A DNA stretch of 64,000 nucleotides from Cetobacterium_A somerae (GCF_044784365.2 NZ_CP173065.2); one strand, 5' to 3'; shown: positions 34,277 through 42,690, counted from the stretch's first letter. The notes: generated by a model from the letters alone, not told the origin. Numbers and translations: made by a program.

Positions 34277-35997
34277 TATTTATTCCTCCCAAAATTTCTT
34301 TTTTTAATTATTTCATAAATTGTTTTTACTAAAAGATTTGTTCCAACAATTAAAATTCCCATTGCTGCTGCTTTAGCTTGATCTCCAACTTCATCAAGAT
34401 TAACCATTGCAATAGATGCAAGAGTTGTTTTTGAAGTATATAGGAAAACAGCTGCTGAAACTGTAGTCATACAGTTTACAAAGTAATATATGAATATCTC
34501 TCCAATAGTGTGTTTAGTAAGTGGTAGAGTTACATTGAAAAATGTTTTATACCAAGGAACACCCATAGATAGAGATACAATTTCAAACTCTTTATCTAAC
34601 TTTTTCAAAGATGTTGACGCTGTCATAAAAGCAACTGAGAAAAAGTGAACAATGTTTACAAGAACTAAGATCCAAAGAGTTCCGTATAAACTATTGAATG
34701 GATTATTTACCCAACCAATTAGTGGAATTCTAATGTAGTTCATATTGAAGAAAAAGATATATCCTAAACCTAAAACCATTCCTGGAAGGGCTAAAGGTAC
34801 TATTGCGAAAAACTTAATAACATTTCTAAGCTTAGTTAAACTCTCAGTTTTTAAACATATATATGCTCCAAGATATGCAATAATAGTTCCAAATATAGCT
34901 GATAACATTGCTATAGTTATTGAGTTTTTATAAAAATGGAAAGCTCCACCATTAAAGTCAAAGAATTTATAGTTATTTAAAGTAAGTTCAAAGTTATATG
35001 GCCACATCTTAACAAAAGAAGCGACACCTGCTGTAATAAAAAGTCCTAATATACCAAGACCAATAAACCAACAGAAACTGTAGAAGAAAATATCTCTACC
35101 AGTTGAATTTTCAATTCGATAGTTCATAGATTTTGCATTAAAGGTATCTCTTTGTTTTTTCTCTAAAGATTTTTCAAAGAAAAATGAGATTACTGCGGGA
35201 ATAAGTAGAAGGATACTAACAACTGCACCTCTTCCTAAATTTTGTTGTCCGATAACTTGCTTATAAATATCTGTAGCTAAAACATTATAGTTTCCACCAA
35301 CAACTTTAGGTGCTCCAAAGTCAGTGAATGCAAGAATAAAAGAAACTGTAGCTGTGGAAAAAACAGCATATTTACAAGATGGAAGAGTTATTGTAAAAAA
35401 TTGCTTTACTTTACTTGTTCCAAGAGTTTTAGCAGCTTCATAGAGTCTATAGTCACTATTTTGTAGTGCCATAGAGATAATTAAGTAGGCTTGAGGTAAA
35501 GTATATATAACTTCACTAATTACAATACCAGTTGAACCGTATAGATTTATATCTGTTGCAAGATTAGGGAATCTACCAAAGAATCCAGTAGTTATGACTC
35601 CCATTCTTCCAAATAGGTAAACTAATGAGATACCATGTAGCATAGTTGGAGCAAATATAGGTAGAAGAATTAAAAATTTTAAAATACCTTTTCCCTTTAT
35701 GTTACTTCTAGCCATTCCATAAGAGTAACCAAATCCTAAAATTAAAGTTATAACCATAGTTAAAGTTGCTATTTTAACTGTATTGAAAAATGAAGATACT
35801 ACTCCAGGGCTAGTAAGATATTGAATAAAATTTTGTAGACCAATAAAGTTTCCAGCATTGTCCTCTGTTGCTTTTATACTTAAAGAGATAAGTGGAAAAA
35901 GAAGAGTAACAACGAAAAAGATTGCAATTCCCCAAACGATAATATCTCTAACTTTTTCTGAAAGAAGTTTTTCAGTTTTTTTAAAAACTAGCTCCAT
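34276..35997 (-). CDS. AEP ABC transporter permease, two fused permease halves
   Basis: This 573-residue protein has about twelve membrane helices made of two consecutive binding-protein-dependent permease domains, each with an EAA-type loop: LYEAAKTLGTSKVKQFFTITLP in the first half and EFEIVSLSMGVPWYKTFFNVTLP in the second. Fused permeases of this length are described for AEP and iron transporters. The overlap with the ATPase gene (10 bases) and phnX downstream set its cargo as AEP or the hydroxy derivative. Confidence 0.9.
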   Translation of the reverse strand: MELVFKKTEKLLSEKVRDIIVWGIAIFFVVTLLFPLISLSIKATEDNAGNFIGLQNFIQYLTSPGVVSSFFNTVKIATLTMVITLILGFGYSYGMARSNIKGKGILKFLILLPIFAPTMLHGISLVYLFGRMGVITTGFFGRFPNLATDINLYGSTGIVISEVIYTLPQAYLIISMALQNSDYRLYEAAKTLGTSKVKQFFTITLPSCKYAVFSTATVSFILAFTDFGAPKVVGGNYNVLATDIYKQVIGQQNLGRGAVVSILLLIPAVISFFFEKSLEKKQRDTFNAKSMNYRIENSTGRDIFFYSFCWFIGLGILGLFITAGVASFVKMWPYNFELTLNNYKFFDFNGGAFHFYKNSITIAMLSAIFGTIIAYLGAYICLKTESLTKLRNVIKFFAIVPLALPGMVLGLGYIFFFNMNYIRIPLIGWVNNPFNSLYGTLWILVLVNIVHFFSVAFMTASTSLKKLDKEFEIVSLSMGVPWYKTFFNVTLPLTKHTIGEIFIYYFVNCMTTVSAAVFLYTSKTTLASIAMVNLDEVGDQAKAAAMGILIVGTNLLVKTIYEIIKKRNFGRNK

Positions 35998-36965
35998 TCA
36001 ACTCCTCCTCCTAAAGTTCTTTCAACTTTAAGAAATATGTGTTGATCTTTTTTTAGTGGAATATGAGCAATTTTATTTCTACAGATATCAACTTCAATAA
36101 TGTAGTTCTTTTTATTAACTTTTAATCTATAGTACGATCCCATATACTCCCAAGATTCCAATGTTCCCATAAAGAAATTATCTGTTTGCTCATCAGCAAG
36201 AGAGATATCCTCTGGTCTAGCCATAACTTTTGTTCCATTGATTTCAAACTTATTAACTTTTCCGATAAAATCTCCAATGAAATTGTTAGCTGGATTTTCA
36301 TATATATCTTGAGGTGTTCCCACTTGAACAATTTTAGCATTATCCATAACAATTATTCTATCTGACATTGAAAGAGCTTCCTCTTGATCATGAGTAACCA
36401 TTATAGTTGTAATTCCAAGTTTTTTTTGAATATTTTTTATATCATTTCTAAGTTTTTCTCTTACTTTAGCATCAAGAGCTGAAAGAGGCTCATCTAACAA
36501 AAGAATATCTGGCGAGTAAGAGATTGCTCTAGCAAGTGCAACTCTTTGCTGCTGACCTCCTGAAAGTTCATTTGGATATTTATTCTCTTGACCTCTTAAA
36601 CCAACAAGCTCAAGTGACTCATCTATTTTCTTTTGAATTATATCCTTTGGTATTTTTTTATTCTTCATCCCATAGGCAATATTCTCTCCAACTGTTAAAT
36701 TTGGAAAAAGAGCATAAGATTGGAAAACGATTGACATATTTCTCTTAGCTGGATGCTTTTTTGTAATGTTTTCATCCTTTAAAAAAATTTCACCACTATC
36801 GACATTTTCAAGTCCAGCAATAATTCTAAGAAGTGTTGTTTTACCACAACCAGATGGACCTAAAAAACAGATAAACTCCCCTCTTTCTATTTCAAAATTT
36901 ATATTGTTCAATGCTTTAAACTTACCAAAAGTTTTTTCAACATTTTTTATCTTTAAATAACTCAT
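35988..36965 (-). CDS. AEP ABC transporter ATPase
   Basis: This 325-residue ATPase has Walker A GPSGCGKTT (about 38), signature LSGGQQQRVALAR, Walker B ILLLDEPLSALD and the H-loop VTHDQEEAL. A C-terminal regulatory extension of about 85 residues (TOBE-like) follows, which begins at FIGKVNKFEING. It is encoded upstream of the fused permease in the AEP operon and overlaps its start. The start has GAGGAGG. A separate transcription start is possible because of the terminator and 11-bp repeats before it. Confidence 0.93.
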   Translation of the reverse strand: MSYLKIKNVEKTFGKFKALNNINFEIERGEFICFLGPSGCGKTTLLRIIAGLENVDSGEIFLKDENITKKHPAKRNMSIVFQSYALFPNLTVGENIAYGMKNKKIPKDIIQKKIDESLELVGLRGQENKYPNELSGGQQQRVALARAISYSPDILLLDEPLSALDAKVREKLRNDIKNIQKKLGITTIMVTHDQEEALSMSDRIIVMDNAKIVQVGTPQDIYENPANNFIGDFIGKVNKFEINGTKVMARPEDISLADEQTDNFFMGTLESWEYMGSYYRLKVNKKNYIIEVDICRNKIAHIPLKKDQHIFLKVERTLGGGVEWS

Positions 36966-37030
36966 TAACTCCTCCTCGTTTTCATCATCTAAAGATATAT
37001 TACATCATCTAAGTTAAAAACAAATTAAAA

Positions 37031-37051
37031 CCAAGTAAACTAAGAGTAAAA
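37031..37051. promoter_or_regulatory. Direct repeats upstream of the AEP ATPase gene
   Basis: GTAAA units within CCAAGTAAA (37031-37039) and AGAGTAAAA (37043-37051) recur at an 11-base offset in the gap between the SBP gene and the ATPase gene, the same period as the repeats at 38231-38250. Direct repeats with one-turn spacing are typical of DeoR-family operators. Confidence 0.4.
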
Positions 37052-37065
37052 CAAAGGTTAAGAAT

Positions 37066-37101
37066 TTGTAAAAAATAAAAAACTACAGATTTCTCTGTAG
37101 C
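37066..37101 (-). terminator. Terminator/attenuator after the AEP binding-protein gene
   Basis: On the minus strand, CTACAGA pairs with TCTGTAG, followed by TTTTTTATTTTTT. It lies 16 bases after the SBP stop, so the binding protein can be made in excess over the transporter. Confidence 0.8.
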
Positions 37102-37116
37102 TTTATAAAAAAGATA

Positions 37117-38166
37117 TTATTTTTTCTCAGTTTTAGAACCAAATTTTGTTTCCCAAGTAGTTAAAATACGCTCTTTGTTAGCAGCAGCCCAAGAGAAATC
37201 ATTAGCAATTAGTTGAGTGATAGGGTTTTCAGGGAATCCCTTTGGTGGAGCAACATTGATATCTCTAGAAACAATAGCATAAGATTTAGCGTACATTTTC
37301 ATAGCATCTTCTGAGATAGCCCAATCTAAAAATACCTTAGCTTCATCTTTGATATTCTTTTTATTTATTAAAGCATTAGCTTCAGAATCCCAACCAGAAC
37401 CTTCACTAGGGAAATAAACATTTATAGGTGCTCCATCATTTTTTATTTTTATTCCAGGATATCCATAAGATATTCCAATTGGATACTCTCCAGATGCAGC
37501 TGTTTTAGCAGGTTTAGATCCTGAGTGAGTATAAACACCCATATTATTATCTAAGCTAGCCATATATTCCCAAGCTTTTTCCTCTCCTAAAAGTTGAACT
37601 AAAGCAGAGACTGTTAGAAATCCAGTTCCAGAAGAAGCTGGGTTAGGCATAGAGATTAAACCTTTATATTCAGGTTTTAAAAGATCTGAGAAATTCTTAG
37701 GTTCCTCTAGTCCTAGTTTTTTCATTTCAATAGTATTAACTGAAATAGCTGTCATCCAAGCATTGTTTCCAACCCATTTAGGATCTTTACCTGTGTTATC
37801 TTTAAATTTTGGATTTATTTTTTCAATATCTTTTGGAGAATACTCTTTTAAAAGATTAGCTTCATCTAAAACTAAAAGGCCAGTAGCAGCAGTCCCCCAG
37901 ATAACATCAGCTTGCGGATTATCTTTTTCAGCTAAAACTCTTGAAACGATAACACCTGTTGATTCTCTAACAATATTAAGTTTTATGTTAGGGTATTGCT
38001 CTTTAAAAGATTGAAGATACTCAGGAATTTGTTCGTTTTCTAAAGCAGTATAAACTGTAATCTCCTTTGTTTTATTGTCTTTAGATACAGGTTTTTCAGA
38101 AGAACCACAACTAGTTAAAAGTGTTGCTAAAACCAATGAACCCAATATTTTTTTATTAAATGTCAT
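37117..38166 (-). CDS. AEP ABC transporter substrate-binding lipoprotein
   Basis: This 349-residue protein has a lipoprotein signal ending in LLTSC (Cys20). The body is an iron/AEP-type family 1 binding protein with TVYTALENEQIPEYLQSFKEQYPNI, ADVIWGTAATGLL, PNPASSGTGFLTVSAL and YPIGISYGYPG, all typical of PhnS-like AEP binders. It is the first gene of the AEP operon and is separated from the ATPase by a terminator, allowing high levels. The ribosome site is GGGGTGA. The upstream region carries direct repeats overlapping the likely -35. Confidence 0.9.
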   Translation of the reverse strand: MTFNKKILGSLVLATLLTSCGSSEKPVSKDNKTKEITVYTALENEQIPEYLQSFKEQYPNIKLNIVRESTGVIVSRVLAEKDNPQADVIWGTAATGLLVLDEANLLKEYSPKDIEKINPKFKDNTGKDPKWVGNNAWMTAISVNTIEMKKLGLEEPKNFSDLLKPEYKGLISMPNPASSGTGFLTVSALVQLLGEEKAWEYMASLDNNMGVYTHSGSKPAKTAASGEYPIGISYGYPGIKIKNDGAPINVYFPSEGSGWDSEANALINKKNIKDEAKVFLDWAISEDAMKMYAKSYAIVSRDINVAPPKGFPENPITQLIANDFSWAAANKERILTTWETKFGSKTEKK

Positions 38167-38195
38167 AAAATCACCCCATTTTTAAATTTAATAAT

Positions 38196-38250
38196 ATTAT
38201 AAAGCATGAGTGTAAAGGTAAAATAAAAAACAGGTAAAAGACAAGTAAAA
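38196..38250 (-). promoter_or_regulatory. SBP promoter with TTTTACyTG direct repeats
   Basis: A minus-strand TATAAT (38201-38196) is preceded by three copies of TTTTACyTk read on that strand: 38223-38215, 38239-38231 and 38250-38242. The last two are 11 bases apart. They overlap and flank the -35 region, a good place for control by the DeoR-type regulator. Confidence 0.5.
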
Positions 38251-38358
38251 CCAAAAAATAAAAAATAGAAAAGAATTTTTAGTTTTTCCTAGAAAAAAAA
38301 TGGAAATCAAGATATAATTGAAAGAAAAAGTTATTAATTCATTTATGGGGAGGGGAAT

Positions 38359-38664
38359 ATGAACTATAAAGATATGAAAAATGAGAAATTTGGATTTGTA
38401 TATATCTATGATGAAACGAAAAGTTGTTGAGTTGATGGTATCATGCTCCCTAGGTTAGAGGAGCTTTCTAAAGAATATAAAAATTCTAAATTTTTTCCAA
38501 TAGATATAAAAAAGAATCCTGAAGTGACAGGAGAATTTTTAGTTTTTGTAACGCCTGTTTTAATTATCTATTATGATGGATTAGAAGTTTTAAAAAAAAT
38601 AAGATTCTTTTCTATTTCAGAAATAAAAGAAGAAATGGAAAAGTTTTTGGAAAAGATATTGTAG
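38359..38664 (+). pseudogene. Thioredoxin-like gene with in-frame UGA at the active site (broken or Sec-containing)
   Basis: From an ATG at 38359, with GGGGAGGGG upstream, the frame reads MNYKDMKNEKFGFVYIYDET, then Lys-Ser-Cys, a TGA (38428-38430), then VDGIMLPRLEELSKEY and on to 38664. Read through, it gives a 101-residue thioredoxin-like protein; the ATG at 38443 has no ribosome site. In relatives with CxVC, the TGA is the x position and Asp stands where the second Cys would be. This fits a decaying gene better than a standard selenoprotein. A weak hairpin GCTCC/GGAGC 14 bases after the TGA leaves Sec decoding possible. Confidence 0.5.
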
Positions 38665-38688
38665 GTTATAATTTTTTAAGGGGGGATA

Positions 38689-41460
38689 ATGAGTATAAAA
38701 AGGATACTTTTAGTTTTCTTTTTAAGTTTTAAATTTATAATTTCAATGGATGTATATGTTCCTAAAAATGATAAAGAAAAAAAATACTTAGAAAAAATAA
38801 GAGAAAAACAATTGGTATTAGGAATAAAAAATAATTATTTTGCTGATGATAAAATAGAAAATCAATCATTAAATGATATTATAGAAGAATTATTAAAAGA
38901 TTATTTACAACTTAATATAGTTATAAAAAAAGATAATTGGGATATAATATACAATGAATTCCAAAAAGGTGAAATTGATATTATAAATTTTTTAACTAAA
39001 ACAAATGAAAGAGAAAAATTTGCAGTTTTTTCAAATAAAATTTTAGCTGAAGAGCTAGTTATTGTATCGAGAGATAAAAAATTAAATACAGCTGAAGATT
39101 TAAATGAAAAAAAAGTCTATGTAACTAAAAATACTATCTATGAGAAATTTTTAGAAAGATATAAAATGAAAAATGAATTGCAAATGAAAATAATAAAAGT
39201 GGATGATGTAAATCTAAAAAAATTAGATTATTTTGCAGATACTAATTTAAATACAATAGGAGAATCAAATAAACTAAGTATAAGTAGATTACCAGAAACT
39301 TCAATTGGAGTTAATAAAAGTTATAAAGATTTAAATTATATAATTAATAATGCTTTGGAAGAAAAATATAGTAAAAAGATGGAAAATTGGTTGAAAAAGC
39401 GTAAAGAGTTTATGTTTAAAGATAAATTTTTAAAATCATTAACAGATGAAGAAAAAGAGTATATCCAAAATATGAAACCTTTAAAAATATCATACGGAAA
39501 TATTGAAAATGTGAGTAGCGATTCTGTAAAAGATAAAAAATTTGTAGGAGTTCTTCCAGGGTTATTAGATTGTTTATTTAAGAAGTTGAGTATTAATATA
39601 AAACAAGAAGAAAAAACGAAAAAAATCGAATGGACAACTATTTATGAAGATTTTAATAATGGTAAAATTGATATATTAACTCTTTCTAGAACTCCTGAAA
39701 GAGAAGAAAAGTTTATATTCACTAAAAAAATTTATGATTTAAATGTATATCAGATAGAGGTTCTGAAAAATTTATCAAGTAAGAGAAAAGTTGGAGTTAT
39801 AAAAAATTCAATAGAAGAAACTGTAGCAAAGGAATATTTTTTTAAAGATAACATAAAGATCTATTCAAATAGAGATGAAATGTTATCAGATTTAAAGAAC
39901 AATAAGTTAACTACAGTCTTATCATTAAACTCAGACATTTATGATAAGAAAAAATATAATATAAGAATATTAGAAAATGTACCAATAAACTTAGCTTTAA
40001 ATAAAAATAATATAGTATTGAGGGATATTTTAAATAAGGCTATACTAGAGATGGTAGATTTAAAAGATATTCTCAAAAATTCAGAGTTGAATAAAAGAAA
40101 AGAGATTATAACAGAGCAAGAAAAACATAAAAACTTAGTTATTTTGGTAACGTTGAGTTGTATATTATTATTAGGTTTAGCATTATATCAAAGCTTTAAA
40201 GTTTTTATGCATAAAAGAAAAAATAGAGAGCTATTAAAAGATGAATTAACAGGTTTATATAGTAGAAGAGTTTATAATGAGTTTTGTAAAAATAACAATA
40301 GTATAACTGGATGTACTCTTCTTATGGATTTAAATAATTTTAAATTATTAAATGATACACATGGACATGATTATGGAGATCAAGTATTAATTGAAGCTGG
40401 AAAACTATTAAAAGAGGTTTTTAAAAATGACTATATATTTAGAATATCAGGAGATGAATTTTATATATTTTCTTGTTATTCAGCAAATATAAAATACAAA
40501 ATAAAGAAGTTAGAAACTCTTTTTAAAAGCTCTAATTTAATGAAAAAGTATAATATATCTTTTAGTTTAGGATACTATTTAAAAAAAGAGAAGAACTCAA
40601 TGGAATATGCTTTTAAATATGCAGATTTAGCTATGTATTCAGCAAAAAAGGGTAGAGAAAACTGGTCACAAGAAGCAACATATAATTTTATAAAGAGTAA
40701 AAAAAGAAAAAAAATAATCGAAAATTTAATTAGTAAGTCAATAAATATAGAGTTTTATCCAGTGTTTCAAAAAAAGTATGCATTAAAAGATGGAAAAATT
40801 ATAGGAGCGGAAGCTTTAACAAGGTGGAATAACAATCTTTTAGGAGAAATTTATCCAGATGAATTTATTCCAATAGCAGAAAATTTAGGATTAATTTATA
40901 AAGTTGATTATAAAATAGCAGAAGAAGCGGTGAAAAAGACAAAACAACTTCTTAGAGATAATATCGTGGATAAAAATTTTAGAATGTCTTTTAATATGTC
41001 AATAGAAACTTTAAAAAGAAAAGATGTAGTAGAAGTTATATTAGATATTTTAAAAAAGTATTCTTTAAGTGGAAAAAACTTAGAGATAGAGATAACAGAA
41101 AGTACATTTTTAAATGATGCAGAAGATGTAGTAGTAAAATTAAATAAATTTAGAGAGAATGGAATATATCTTTCAATTGATGATTTTACAGCAGGATATT
41201 CTACAGTAGGTTTATTAACAACTTTACCAATAGATGTTGTTAAGTTTGATAAATCATTAATTTCTAGTATTAATGAGGAAAGTGAAAGAGGAAAAAATGT
41301 TTATTTAGGGCTAACAAATATGATAAAAAGTTTAAAACTTAAAGTTGTAGCAGAAGGAATTGAGGAGAGAGAACAGTTTGAATTTTTAAAAGAGATAGGA
41401 GTTAGTTACGGGCAAGGATATTATTTTGGAAAACCTGAAAGGGAACTAAAGAATGTTTAG
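38689..41460 (+). CDS. Sensor with two SBP_bac_3 domains, GGDEF and EAL domains
   Basis: This 923-residue protein spans the membrane. A signal segment is followed by two periplasmic binding-protein family 3 modules (about 25-240 and 250-470), each with the amino-acid-binding pattern (for example REKFAVFSNKILAEELVIVS). A membrane helix lies at about 481-501, then a GGDEF domain with SGDEF (about 586) and an EAL domain from about 680, with EALTRWN, EIEITEST, DDFTAGYS and VAEGIE. The EAL metal ligands are intact, so c-di-GMP breakdown is likely; the S in place of the first G makes cyclase activity less sure. Ligands may be amino acids. Confidence 0.9.
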   Translation: MSIKRILLVFFLSFKFIISMDVYVPKNDKEKKYLEKIREKQLVLGIKNNYFADDKIENQSLNDIIEELLKDYLQLNIVIKKDNWDIIYNEFQKGEIDIINFLTKTNEREKFAVFSNKILAEELVIVSRDKKLNTAEDLNEKKVYVTKNTIYEKFLERYKMKNELQMKIIKVDDVNLKKLDYFADTNLNTIGESNKLSISRLPETSIGVNKSYKDLNYIINNALEEKYSKKMENWLKKRKEFMFKDKFLKSLTDEEKEYIQNMKPLKISYGNIENVSSDSVKDKKFVGVLPGLLDCLFKKLSINIKQEEKTKKIEWTTIYEDFNNGKIDILTLSRTPEREEKFIFTKKIYDLNVYQIEVLKNLSSKRKVGVIKNSIEETVAKEYFFKDNIKIYSNRDEMLSDLKNNKLTTVLSLNSDIYDKKKYNIRILENVPINLALNKNNIVLRDILNKAILEMVDLKDILKNSELNKRKEIITEQEKHKNLVILVTLSCILLLGLALYQSFKVFMHKRKNRELLKDELTGLYSRRVYNEFCKNNNSITGCTLLMDLNNFKLLNDTHGHDYGDQVLIEAGKLLKEVFKNDYIFRISGDEFYIFSCYSANIKYKIKKLETLFKSSNLMKKYNISFSLGYYLKKEKNSMEYAFKYADLAMYSAKKGRENWSQEATYNFIKSKKRKKIIENLISKSINIEFYPVFQKKYALKDGKIIGAEALTRWNNNLLGEIYPDEFIPIAENLGLIYKVDYKIAEEAVKKTKQLLRDNIVDKNFRMSFNMSIETLKRKDVVEVILDILKKYSLSGKNLEIEITESTFLNDAEDVVVKLNKFRENGIYLSIDDFTAGYSTVGLLTTLPIDVVKFDKSLISSINEESERGKNVYLGLTNMIKSLKLKVVAEGIEEREQFEFLKEIGVSYGQGYYFGKPERELKNV

Positions 41461-41471
41461 AGGAGGTAAGA

Positions 41472-41846
41472 ATGGTAGAGGTTAAAGATTTTAAAGCAGG
41501 TGATTGCAATACTCTTTGGAATATAAATAGAAATGCATTTAGAAAAAGCTTAAAAAAAGAGAATTATGAGGATTTTAAAAATATTGTTGAAAACAGCATA
41601 GGGAAAGTTTTGCTTTTAGAAAATGAGATAATAGGAGCTATATTTTTAAAAGCACAAAATGAAGAGGGAACATTTAAAGTTGAGAAACTTTTTATTTGTC
41701 CAAAGTATCAAAATAGAGGGTTAGGATATTTTATTTTAACTCACTTATCTGAAGAGGATAACTCTATAAAAAAGTTAGAACTAGATATAGACGAAAGCAG
41801 TTTTAAAGCAAAAAAATTCTGCGAAAAAATGAAAAAAGAGATTTAG
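41472..41846 (+). CDS. GNAT-like acetyltransferase, small
   Basis: This 124-residue protein fits a compact GNAT fold. The acetyl-CoA loop PKYQNRGLGYFIL at about 78 corresponds to the conserved Q/RxxGxG/A motif, and FKVEKLFICP is the preceding strand. The C-terminal part is shorter than usual (most GNATs have 140-170 residues). The substrate is unknown. An AGGAGG site is 5 bases upstream of the ATG, and the gene is 11 bases after the GGDEF-EAL gene, so they may be co-expressed. Confidence 0.7.
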   Translation: MVEVKDFKAGDCNTLWNINRNAFRKSLKKENYEDFKNIVENSIGKVLLLENEIIGAIFLKAQNEEGTFKVEKLFICPKYQNRGLGYFILTHLSEEDNSIKKLELDIDESSFKAKKFCEKMKKEI

Positions 41847-41889
41847 GTGGTAATACCTTTTAACTTATTTTAAGTTTAGGAGGTAAAAT

Positions 41890-42216
41890 ATGAAGATGTT
41901 TAAAATTTTAGGATTATGTACACTTTTATCAGTAACGCTTTTAGGAAAAGAGATTCAAGTTGTAGCTTACGACTGGGGATATGAACCAAAAGAGATTGTT
42001 TTAAAAAAAGATGAACCTGTAAAATTGACTTTAGTGAGTAAAGATGGAGATCATGGATTAGGATCAAAGGAGTTAGGATTTAATTTAGAAGCAGCTCCAG
42101 GAAAACCAGCTTCAGTGGAAATAACTCCTACTAAAGTTGGAGAATATACAGGGAAGTGTACAATTCCATGTGGATCAGGACATAAAAAAATGCTTTTAAA
42201 GATAAAAGTAGAATAA
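41890..42216 (+). CDS. Secreted stand-alone CuA-type cupredoxin
   Basis: This 108-residue protein has a signal peptide (KILGLCTLLSVTLLG) and a beta-rich cupredoxin domain. The C-terminal CTIPCGSGHKKM is exactly the CuA pattern C-x3-C-x3-H-x2-M seen in cytochrome oxidase subunit II and N2O reductase, and an upstream His in DGDHGLG completes the site. The mature domain is under 95 residues with no membrane helix, so it is an isolated electron carrier or copper carrier. AGGAGG precedes the ATG. Confidence 0.85.
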   Translation: MKMFKILGLCTLLSVTLLGKEIQVVAYDWGYEPKEIVLKKDEPVKLTLVSKDGDHGLGSKELGFNLEAAPGKPASVEITPTKVGEYTGKCTIPCGSGHKKMLLKIKVE

Positions 42217-42235
42217 CAATATAAAAGAGGTAAAG

Positions 42236-42547
42236 ATGAAAGAAAAAATATCTGCTTTAGGGCAGTACATAGTAAAACAAACAGGAAAGAATTTTAACTT
42301 TAAGATGATAAAACCAGATGGTTATTATAAAGGAGTTTTATTTTCTTATGGTGCAGATGACTATTTAGTTTCAAGTGATAGAGTGGAACTTTTAAGTACA
42401 ATTGAGTTAATATCTATTAAAACTTCAAAAGATTATCCAGCTAAATTAGTGAGAAGATACACTCACAGTAAGTTTGATAAGATTGGAAAGAAAAAAGAGG
42501 ATGCAATTGTAATAAATGGAGTAAAGTTTTATATTATAAAGCTATAG
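42236..42547 (+). CDS. Hypothetical 103-residue basic protein
   Basis: I do not recognise this family. It starts with an amphipathic helix and continues with strand-rich sequence (GYYKGVLFSYGADDYLVSSDRV, AIVINGVKFYIIKL). It is rich in Lys and has no signal or membrane segment, so it is probably cytosolic. An AGAGG site lies upstream, 20 bases after the cupredoxin stop. Confidence 0.5.
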   Translation: MKEKISALGQYIVKQTGKNFNFKMIKPDGYYKGVLFSYGADDYLVSSDRVELLSTIELISIKTSKDYPAKLVRRYTHSKFDKIGKKKEDAIVINGVKFYIIKL

Positions 42548-42616
42548 TCATATTTAGTTGAAAAAATATAAAAGAGATGATATACTCTTTAAGAATTAAA
42601 TTTATAAAAAAAGATG

Positions 42617-42690
42617 TTTGGGAGATCCATCTGTAAAAAAAACCAGCAAGGGGCTAGGTTTATTCTAGCCTTTTTTGTTTGTGTGGATCC
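42617..42690 (+). promoter_or_regulatory. Leader with embedded terminator upstream of the nucleoside hydrolase gene
   Basis: GGGCTAG and CTAGCC (about 42653-42671) flank GTTTATT and are followed by TTTTTT, a clear intrinsic terminator. It is enclosed by an outer helix, TGGG-AG-ATCCA (42618-42628) against TGGATCCCA. The bases CCAGC before it could pair with GCTAGG as an antiterminator. The layout suggests an attenuator or riboswitch 35 bases before the hydrolase start; no ligand class is recognised. Confidence 0.5.

Noticed and set aside
42600..42690. preQ1 or purine riboswitch in front of the hydrolase
   Set aside because: Although a terminator is present, the preQ1-I stem with its A-rich tail and the purine three-way junction consensus could not be matched; only reported as an unclassified leader.
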